Origin: CAYJFD01 sp964369605
Lineage (GTDB): Bacteria > Bacteroidota > Bacteroidia > Bacteroidales > UBA932
NCBI GenBank assembly: GCA_964369605.1
Contig: CAYJFD010000027.1
Coordinates: 1-28,820, forward strand
Length of the DNA stretch: 28,820 nucleotides
Reading direction: 5' to 3'
The notes under the pieces were generated by a model. The model was not told the DNA's origin. It did no database searches and was given only the letters and a program-made list of their open reading frames with translations. Positions 22,975-28,820 of the stretch are shown here, in pieces. How positions within the stretch are numbered: the stretch's first letter is position 1; each line of letters starts with the position of its first letter. Both the position numbers and the translations under genes were made by a program.

Positions 22975-24507
22975 ATGATTAACAAACTCGTTTTAAGATA
23001 CAATAAAAAGCACTTGAGAGAACTTGAGAGTAGTCGTAGACACCCTATAGAATCTCAAAACTTGACCTTCGATAAACTTATCAAAGGAGGTCAAAACACA
23101 CTATTTGGTCAGGACCACAACTTCTCCCAGATCAGTAACTATCAAGACTTCGCTAAGAATATTCCAGTCAGGGAGTATGATCAATTCGAACAATACATAG
23201 ATAAAATAAGAGCAGGGGAACAAGATATTCTATGGAATAGACCAACTAAATGGCTAGCTAAATCTAGTGGAACAAGTACAGGAAGAAGCAAATTTATTCC
23301 CATTACTGTTGACAATATTAAAGATTGTCAGTACAGCGGCTTTTTAAAAGTACTAAATACCTACCTAACACTAAATCCCAGATCAAGGCTTTTCCTAGGA
23401 AAATCTCTTACCATCGGAGGATCCGTTAATTTAGATTCTACTGGGAGTGAACACCTGCTTTGTGGAGATTTATCAGCAATCCTACTAAAAAATTCACCAT
23501 TTTTCGCAGAGCTTGCTCGCATACCATCTAAGAAGTTAGGAGTTATACCCGATTTTAATAAAAAGATAGAACTTGTTTGTAAGCATTACTCGAAGTCCGA
23601 TGTAAGAAGCCTTTCAGGTGTTCCTGCATGGAATTTAATCTTCCTTCAAAAGGCAGCTGAATACAACAATGTTAAGCACATCACAGATATATGGCCTAAC
23701 CTAGAAGTATTTATGCACGGAGGCATAGGCTTTGAACCATATAGAGCTCAGTTTAACAAGCTCATACCAAGTGACAAAATGCACTACATTGAAAATTACA
23801 ATGCTTCTGAGGGCTATTTTGCGCTACAAGATGATTTTTCAGATAAGTCCATGCTTCTTACTCTAAACAATGGAGTATTCTATGAGTTTATACCCCTTGA
23901 GCATCTTGATGCAGTACTAAGGGGAGAATCTTCAGAAATCTATCCTATAGAAGGTGTTGTTACAAATAAAGTTTACGCTATGGTCATTACCACTAACAGT
24001 GGGCTTTGGCGCTACCTAATAGGTGACTGCGTAAAATTCACCTCTACATCTCCATATAAGATTATCATTTCTGGAAGAACAGCGCACTACATAAACGCAT
24101 TCGGAGAGGAGCTAATGGTTCATAATGCTGAGCGTGCCCTTGTAGAAGCGTGCAAACAAACAGGAATAATTGTTTCAGAATACACCTGCGCGCCTATTTT
24201 CATGACAGAAGAAAGGAAGGGAGCTCACCAGTGGGCTATAGAATTCGAATCAACACCTAATGAACAAGGACTTCTGGATTTTGCCACTATTCTAGACTTA
24301 GAAGTTCGTAAGACCAACTCTGATTACGATGCAAAACGCACGAATGACTCCACAATACGCCAACTAGAAATATATCCTTGCCCTAAAGGAACCTTCCTTA
24401 AAACTATGGAAGCGAAAGGCAAAGTCGGAGGACAAAATAAAATCCCTCGCCTAAGCAACAACAGAGACTTCATCGAAGAAATCATAAAAATGGCTTCTAT
24501 CAGTTAA
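22975..24507 (+). CDS. GH3-family acyl-adenylating (amidosynthetase-like) protein
   Basis: A protein of 510 residues of the GH3 branch of the ANL adenylating superfamily. The ATP-binding P-loop-like motif is SSGTSTGRSKFIP (97-109). The central ENYNASEGYFALQDD (273-287) and the hinge area WRYLIGDCVKFTS match GH3 enzymes, which in plants join amino acids to jasmonate or auxin. Bacterial members have mostly no known substrate. The C-terminus reads DFIEEIIKMASIS. Its last codons and stop once formed the left arm of a terminator hairpin, now seen intact only at 25989-26030 beyond the ATPase gene. Context (recO upstream) gives no metabolic clue. Activity is predicted from the family, substrate unknown. 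Confidence 0.88.
   Translation: MINKLVLRYNKKHLRELESSRRHPIESQNLTFDKLIKGGQNTLFGQDHNFSQISNYQDFAKNIPVREYDQFEQYIDKIRAGEQDILWNRPTKWLAKSSGTSTGRSKFIPITVDNIKDCQYSGFLKVLNTYLTLNPRSRLFLGKSLTIGGSVNLDSTGSEHLLCGDLSAILLKNSPFFAELARIPSKKLGVIPDFNKKIELVCKHYSKSDVRSLSGVPAWNLIFLQKAAEYNNVKHITDIWPNLEVFMHGGIGFEPYRAQFNKLIPSDKMHYIENYNASEGYFALQDDFSDKSMLLTLNNGVFYEFIPLEHLDAVLRGESSEIYPIEGVVTNKVYAMVITTNSGLWRYLIGDCVKFTSTSPYKIIISGRTAHYINAFGEELMVHNAERALVEACKQTGIIVSEYTCAPIFMTEERKGAHQWAIEFESTPNEQGLLDFATILDLEVRKTNSDYDAKRTNDSTIRQLEIYPCPKGTFLKTMEAKGKVGGQNKIPRLSNNRDFIEEIIKMASIS
24481..24507 (+). repeat. Direct repeat, upstream copy (3' end of the GH3 gene)
   Basis: Twenty-seven bases here (from ATCATAAAAATGG to CAGTTAA) are identical to 25983-26009. 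In this copy they are the last codons and stop of the GH3-family gene. The pair brackets the inserted ATPase gene. Confidence 0.95.
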
Positions 24508-24544
24508 CTAATAACTCTATAATTCCTCACAGTTACTGAACACT
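24508..24544 (+). pseudogene. Decayed copy of the gene junction and of the lipoprotein 3' end
   Basis: This stretch aligns with 26044-26089: CTAATAACTCTATAATTCC against CTAATTACTTTATAATTTCC, then CACAG, TTACT and GAACACT in the same order with small deletions. The second copy contains the last codons of the minus-strand BACON lipoprotein (FPSNWAVRKL). The upstream copy retains a few of them and a stop (TAG for TAA). Relative to the second copy it lacks 26010-26043, including the right arm of the terminator hairpin. It is a remnant left by the event that placed the ATPase gene here. Confidence 0.75.
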
Positions 24545-24582
24545 ACGCTTATCGCAAAAACAATGGGGGTGCACTAAACACA

Positions 24583-24621
24583 TTATTTCCTTGTCAATAA
24601 GGAAATAAATCACTACTTTTG
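24583..24621 (+). promoter_or_regulatory. ATPase promoter with overlapping dyad, probably leaderless
   Basis: TTG (24591-24593), 20 bp and TACTTTTG (24614-24621) fit the -33/-7 consensus. The ATG is only 5 nt further (24627), so the mRNA probably starts at or next to it, without a leader. A perfect 10-bp inverted repeat, TTATTTCCTT and AAGGAAATAA with a 6-base loop (24583-24608), covers the -33 element, as an operator would. Confidence 0.65.
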
Positions 24622-24626
24622 TCCTT

Positions 24627-25940
24627 ATGAAAAGGAAAGATGTGATAAAATCGCTTATACTTAGCAAGCAAAAAGAGATTCCCTTTGATATAATTAAAAG
24701 GGACATCGAGTTGCCCATCAATTCAGGGCAGATAATAACGGTGCCGGGAGTACGTCGGTGCGGAAAGTCTTCCTTGATGATGCTAGTGATTAATACGCTT
24801 ATTGAAAAAGGCGTTCCGCCTGATAATATTCTGTGGTTAGGCTTTGATGACGAGCGTATTTACGGCATGCAGACAGATGAACTGGACGAAGTAATAATAG
24901 CATATAGAGAGATTTATCCTAATATCCCGATAGACAGTATATATATGTTTTTTGATGAAATACAATTGGTGAATGATTGGGAATACTTCGTGCTACGTCT
25001 ATATAAAAGCTACTGTAAGAATATTTATGTATCTGGGAGTAACGCTCAGATGTTATCTGGAGAATTGTCATCTGCTCTACGCGGTTGGCCTCTAGAGTTT
25101 GAGGAGTTCCCTCTATCCTTTAGTGAGTATTGCCGTTTTAGAGGTATAGAAGTAGATACCGTAACAGAGAGTGGTATAGCAAAATTAAAAAATACTTTTA
25201 TAGAGTTTAATAGTGGCAGTGCATTCCCCGAAATAGTATTGCTCGAAGATAAATCATTCAGCGATGCAAAACTTCAAGGATACTTCAACACAATGCTATT
25301 TAGAGACCTAATAGAGCGTTATAAGCTAACGAATTCAGATCTTGTTCGTTATTTTATGAAACGGATAATGGCTAATCTCAGTAAGCCAACCTCTATAAAC
25401 TCTATTTACAACGACATTAAATCACAAGGTATTAAGGTAAGTAAAGATAAACTCTACGATTTAATTAACCAAACGTGCTCTATTTTTCTTTTTTTGAAGG
25501 TTACTAAGTATGATAAATCGCTTATTAAGGAGAATAGTGGACTTAGTAAATATTATTGTATTGATAATGGACTAAGAAACGCAGTTCTACTTCCCCAAAG
25601 CGGAGATGATGGCAAATTATTAGAAAACACTGTATTTCTCCACCTAAGACGAAATATGAAACCCCAGGATAAGATATTTTATTTTCATGGAAATAATGAA
25701 TGTGATTTTGTGTATCAAAGAGGAGAGAAGATAGAGAAACTAATACAAGTCACATGGGATATGAGTGATAAAGACACAAAAAATAGAGAAATAGACGGCT
25801 TATACGAAGCAGCTAAAGCAACTGGGTGTAAGGCTCTTTATATTATCACCTTTGATATGGAGGCAGAAATAGTGCATGCAGAGTATAATATCACTATTAT
25901 TCCTGTGTGGAAGTGGCTATTAAATTCCTATTCACTCTAG
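24627..25940 (+). CDS. AAA-family ATPase with DUF4143 C-terminal domain
   Basis: A protein of 437 residues. The N-terminal AAA_14-type domain has Walker A in VPGVRRCGKSSLMM (39-52), Walker B MFFDEIQLV (107-115), and SGSNAQML (136-143). Then come LRGWPLEFEEFPLSFSEYCR (151-170), a winged-helix-like segment, and a DUF4143 domain with a PD-(D/E)XK-nuclease-like pattern: Glu333 in LLENTVFLHL, NECDFV (Glu358, Asp360) and LIQVTW (Gln374). Such genes are abundant and mobile in Bacteroidota and archaea; their function is unknown. It sits in a duplicated junction between the GH3 gene and the lipoprotein gene, which marks it as an acquired gene. The start at 24627 follows directly from the -7 box. It probably ends at the hairpin at 25989-26030. 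Confidence 0.9.
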   Translation: MKRKDVIKSLILSKQKEIPFDIIKRDIELPINSGQIITVPGVRRCGKSSLMMLVINTLIEKGVPPDNILWLGFDDERIYGMQTDELDEVIIAYREIYPNIPIDSIYMFFDEIQLVNDWEYFVLRLYKSYCKNIYVSGSNAQMLSGELSSALRGWPLEFEEFPLSFSEYCRFRGIEVDTVTESGIAKLKNTFIEFNSGSAFPEIVLLEDKSFSDAKLQGYFNTMLFRDLIERYKLTNSDLVRYFMKRIMANLSKPTSINSIYNDIKSQGIKVSKDKLYDLINQTCSIFLFLKVTKYDKSLIKENSGLSKYYCIDNGLRNAVLLPQSGDDGKLLENTVFLHLRRNMKPQDKIFYFHGNNECDFVYQRGEKIEKLIQVTWDMSDKDTKNREIDGLYEAAKATGCKALYIITFDMEAEIVHAEYNITIIPVWKWLLNSYSL

Positions 25941-25982
25941 GGCTAAAAATACCTTGTAGGAAATGACAATCAAGATATAAAA

Positions 25983-26009
25983 ATCATAAAAATGGCTTCT
26001 ATCAGTTAA
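25983..26009 (+). repeat. Direct repeat, downstream copy
   Basis: Identical over 27 bases to 24481-24507, but here it is non-coding and is the left half of an intact terminator hairpin. Confidence 0.95.
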
Positions 26010-26030
26010 GCTACTGATAGAAGCCATTTT
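25989..26030. terminator. Bidirectional terminator, 18-bp perfect stem
   Basis: The left arm AAAATGGCTTCTATCAGT (25989-26006) and its exact reverse complement (26013-26030) enclose a six-base loop TAAGCT. The arms begin with AAAA and end with TTTT, so it can terminate both the ATPase transcript and the minus-strand lipoprotein transcript. Its left arm is the 3' end of the GH3 gene duplicated. Confidence 0.88.
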
Positions 26031-26052
26031 CTCAAACAACTAACTAATTACT

Positions 26053-27447
26053 TTATAATTTCCTTACAGCCCAGTTACTAGGGAACACTCCCATTCCACT
26101 AGCTTGAATGTATACGCCATAAGCGGAATTATTATCTGTTCCGATATTATATACAAAAGTATTTGGAAGAACATCTACTTTAAACTCATTCTTTATCCAG
26201 TCTGTTGAAAGCTCCTCTTTTCCTGTGTTTACATCATAGATAAATGTTTGTTTATCTGCAGTAGAGGAACTCTTTTTGATAAATAGACCTTGGTTCGTAG
26301 CTGTTACAAACCTATAACCACTCATCTCATCGAGTACTGTTAACTTCATAGTCGTTAGATCTATATAAGCTGGATATTGTGTTTCAGGAGTGAATCCACT
26401 TCCTGCTACCTTTCCGTAACTACACACTAGGTATCTACCGTCTGGACTTAAGCACTTATTATCTCCGGTATCTTGATAAACTGTAGTCGCACGCTTTTCA
26501 GTACCTTCACCTTCAAATTCTGCAAAATCTTCGCCTAAATATATCATCTCATCATTCTTCCATAAAACTATTCCATAACTTTGCCAGTCTGAGCCATAAA
26601 TTACACTGCCATCATCACTACATCCTCTTACATACACTATTACGCTGCTTCCTGACCAATGGCCTTGTCCAAAAATATCGACCTCAGGCGTTTCTAACAA
26701 TGTAGGCTCGCCATTCACCCATTTCACATTTCTTGTAATATTATCCTTATCATTATAAAAACCAACCATTATCTTACCATCAGCGCTCATTCCTTGGATG
26801 GACAACATTGACCATTTCCCTAGTTCATGTAGAACTTTTATCTCCTGCTCCACTCCATCAACTATTACAGTAGATCTCACTGCCATAGAATTATCATAAA
26901 CTACTACTCGTCCATCATCACTTAGATGCGTTACGGCTAAATAGTTATCACCTGTTGCTAGTTTCACTGAAGGTAGATCTGTTTTCTCCCCTGTTACCGC
27001 ATTGACTAAAGCAAATACTCTCGAATTTAATTCTGTCCCTGGAGCGCTATATGCAAAGTACTTTCCATTTCTTGACATTACCCCTTCAGCATTCACAGGA
27101 AAACCAAAATATCCTCCTTGGTACTGATTTTCTAGTTGATAAATGGTGATCTCCTTCGTTGTTACTCCACTAATTACCTCTATTTTACCCATTCTGTCAA
27201 CCCCACCCACATTTGCCTCAACACTTACCAACAATACGTCATCATTTTTTTCTACGTTTATCCAAGAATCTGTTTTACTGTATTCCCATCCCTTATCTGC
27301 ATAAACACTAACCTCTATAGGAGTTGTATCATCACTATTAAAACTATGTTGATAAATCGACAGATTTAGCGTATCTATTATTTCCTCTGTACAGGAAGTA
27401 AATATACACATCGTTACTATTAATATTGATTTTAATATATTTTTCAT
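26053..27447 (-). CDS. BACON-domain lipoprotein with propeller-like C-terminal region
   Basis: A protein of 464 residues. Lipoprotein signal peptide with lipobox IFTSC (Cys19). Residues about 28-105 form a BACON domain (IEVSVYADKGWEYSKTDSWI and GKIEVISGVTTKEITIYQLE), a Bacteroidetes-associated, often carbohydrate- or mucin-linked fold. The remainder is beta-rich with repeated blade-like units: GYFGFPVNAEGVMSRNGKYF, VTHLSDDGRVVVYDNS, IQGMSADGKIMVGFYND, VRGCSDDGSVIYGSD and CLSPDGRYLVCSYG, which resemble a beta-propeller. Likely surface-anchored; ligand unknown. It follows the fibronectin-III-like lipoprotein by 35 nt and is probably in the same operon. The 3' end duplicates in part at 24508-24544. 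Confidence 0.85.
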   Translation of the reverse strand: MKNILKSILIVTMCIFTSCTEEIIDTLNLSIYQHSFNSDDTTPIEVSVYADKGWEYSKTDSWINVEKNDDVLLVSVEANVGGVDRMGKIEVISGVTTKEITIYQLENQYQGGYFGFPVNAEGVMSRNGKYFAYSAPGTELNSRVFALVNAVTGEKTDLPSVKLATGDNYLAVTHLSDDGRVVVYDNSMAVRSTVIVDGVEQEIKVLHELGKWSMLSIQGMSADGKIMVGFYNDKDNITRNVKWVNGEPTLLETPEVDIFGQGHWSGSSVIVYVRGCSDDGSVIYGSDWQSYGIVLWKNDEMIYLGEDFAEFEGEGTEKRATTVYQDTGDNKCLSPDGRYLVCSYGKVAGSGFTPETQYPAYIDLTTMKLTVLDEMSGYRFVTATNQGLFIKKSSSTADKQTFIYDVNTGKEELSTDWIKNEFKVDVLPNTFVYNIGTDNNSAYGVYIQASGMGVFPSNWAVRKL

Positions 27448-27482
27448 CTTATTTCTTATTATATGTTTTCTATATATTTATA

Positions 27483-28820
27483 TTATAATGCTGTAAATTC
27501 TACAAAAATAGTTGGACACCAGCCATTAACATTTAAAGGACAAGCAGCGGCATAGTATCTTTTTCCTGATTCAAGCTCAGTTTCAGTATATTCATATACT
27601 CCACCTTCTAGCTCATCTGGGTACTGTAATAATTCTTTTCTTCCCATATACTGATAAGCCATCAATATTTCATTTCTTAATGTTGTCTCAGCATCGTAAG
27701 CATTATCGTACCAGTCTGCATCTACTATTTCAAAAAAGAATAAATCTGTATTAGAATCAGGTCTAAATGTACATGTTGCATTTGTTGAAGTGATATCACT
27801 AACTTCTATTTCTAGACTCGCATTTGGAGCACCTTCTACTCTTCCGTGCTTATTTACATTAAACTTCTGCATTCCTACAAGTTTACCATCATTATCATAT
27901 AAATTAATATATAACTCATAGGCTAAGCCCAATGTAAATGTATAATCAACATAAGATAGCTCTAGTGTCGACTCAGTAGTTGTATAAACTCCAGACCAAT
28001 CAAACTGAGAATTTCCATAAAGCCACATTTGTCTTTGACCTGAGAAGCCTGTAGGACTATCTATCATAGAATCAAAAGTTCCTGCCAAACTTAATACTGC
28101 AATCATTTTTGAGGTATTTTTGTTTTTCTCTAGAACATATCTAGTTGTCATAATGTCTGAATTTCCTTCACGCAGCGTAACTGACGGCACACTAGCTTCA
28201 TCTGGAGTCGTGATATGGATTTCCCTCACTTCTGATTCTTTACCATATCTATCAACTGCCGCATAATAAAATACTTTTTCATCAAATTCCTCATTGAAAA
28301 GATTAATCTGCATTCCCATTTCAAAAAAGTTAGCATCTAACACAGTTCCGACAATAGTCTTATCTGCAAAAGAATCCTTCTCTTGCTTCCCTCCTAGATA
28401 ATATCTATACTGAATGAATTTATCATCATACTGGAATACAAATGATTGACTTGCTGGCAAGTTAAATAAATGCATTACTTCAGGAGATTGAAGATTCTCA
28501 TTAAAATAAATATATTCTACTATTTCCGTGTACTTTGAATCTACAAAAGACCTCGCATATAAAGTATAAATTTTATCTTCTACTAACGATGAGAAGGTAT
28601 GTGTAAATTCTTTATTTCCATCTACTCTCTCAAACCCTTGTGCTTCCTCTACAAAATCCTCTTTACTTATCTCTACCCCAAAATATAATTCTACATACTC
28701 TGCATTTTTAGAAGGAGTAAACTTAATTGATAGTTCATTTTGATTCGTGTTCTCTACACGCTCTAATCTTAATCCAAACTCTTCATCTGGCATAAATTCC
28801 TGACTACATCCATAAATCAT
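27483..28820 (-). CDS. Fibronectin-III-like lipoprotein, 5' end cut by window
   Basis: At least 445 residues. The visible start, MIYGCSQEF, is only the end of a signal peptide (lipobox IYGC); the true start lies beyond 28820. It consists of repeated beta-sandwich domains of fibronectin III type, e.g. FTPSKNAEYVELYFGVEISK, TFSSLVEDKIYTLYARSF and later DITSTNATCTF, LESGKRYYAAACPLN. The last domain ends NVNGWCPTIFVEFTAL. It precedes the BACON lipoprotein by 35 nt and likely shares an operon with it and with genes beyond the right edge. No specific function can be given. Confidence 0.8.
   Translation of the reverse strand: MIYGCSQEFMPDEEFGLRLERVENTNQNELSIKFTPSKNAEYVELYFGVEISKEDFVEEAQGFERVDGNKEFTHTFSSLVEDKIYTLYARSFVDSKYTEIVEYIYFNENLQSPEVMHLFNLPASQSFVFQYDDKFIQYRYYLGGKQEKDSFADKTIVGTVLDANFFEMGMQINLFNEEFDEKVFYYAAVDRYGKESEVREIHITTPDEASVPSVTLREGNSDIMTTRYVLEKNKNTSKMIAVLSLAGTFDSMIDSPTGFSGQRQMWLYGNSQFDWSGVYTTTESTLELSYVDYTFTLGLAYELYINLYDNDGKLVGMQKFNVNKHGRVEGAPNASLEIEVSDITSTNATCTFRPDSNTDLFFFEIVDADWYDNAYDAETTLRNEILMAYQYMGRKELLQYPDELEGGVYEYTETELESGKRYYAAACPLNVNGWCPTIFVEFTAL

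Noticed and set aside
24583..24608. Inverted repeat read as an insertion-sequence end
   Set aside because: No matching inverted copy is visible at the other side of the ATPase gene and no transposase is present; position over the -33 element fits an operator better.
24627..25940. ATPase as a transposase or toxin-antitoxin component
   Set aside because: Walker motifs and the DUF4143-type C-terminus identify the family; no partner gene is adjacent.

Overview
The window looks like chromosomal DNA of a low-G+C member of the Bacteroidota, most likely the order Bacteroidales. Three kinds of evidence support this. Promoters fit the Bacteroidota -33/-7 pattern (TTG, about 20 bp, TAnnTTTG) and there is little Shine-Dalgarno sequence. 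The protein families are typical: class III fructose-1,6-bisphosphatase, a TPR-membrane-AraC regulator, BACON and Omp28-like lipoproteins, AspT/YidE and YfcC carriers, and a GH3-family ligase. Many proteins carry lipoprotein signal peptides. A run of 10 N at 10095-10104 shows a draft or metagenomic assembly. I cannot name the species. I saw no tRNA, rRNA, CRISPR array or transposase.

Layout. (1) 1-477: start of rpsG and all of rpsL, minus strand. (2) 700-4690: an amino-acid catabolism module. A YfcC-type carrier is divergent from a tightly coupled pair, ornithine aminotransferase (rocD) and a CtlX-type citrulline hydrolase. A perfect 38-bp palindrome terminates the pair. (3) 4840-11211: a minus-strand surface module. 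A TPR-membrane-AraC regulator, split by the assembly gap, is followed by two paralogous leucine-rich-repeat lipoproteins and one Omp28/thioredoxin-like lipoprotein. (4) 11255-15333: an AspT-family carrier, class III fbp, and a G+C-rich 3 x 72-bp tandem repeat. (5) 15334-24507: mostly housekeeping genes. MATE exporter and rsgA lie on the minus strand. A polyprenyl synthase and U32 peptidase pair lies on the plus strand. A C-terminal processing protease lies on the minus strand, divergent from rdgB-recO, and then comes a GH3-family adenylating enzyme. (6) 24508-26052: a DUF4143 AAA ATPase gene that appears to have been inserted. It lies between two copies of the same gene junction; the upstream copy is decayed and has lost half of the terminator hairpin. 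(7) 26053-28820: two surface lipoproteins, BACON plus propeller-like and fibronectin-III-like; the second runs off the window.

How the genes may work together. The YfcC, RocD and CtlX genes suggest uptake or exchange of citrulline or ornithine, hydrolysis of citrulline to ornithine, CO2 and ammonia, then transamination toward glutamate semialdehyde. The TPR-AraC regulator probably controls the three lipoprotein genes downstream; a 16-bp palindrome lies just upstream of their promoter. The points most worth a second look are the ATPase insertion with duplicated junction and its leaderless, dyad-covered promoter, the 72-bp repeat, and the regulator/LRR-lipoprotein module.
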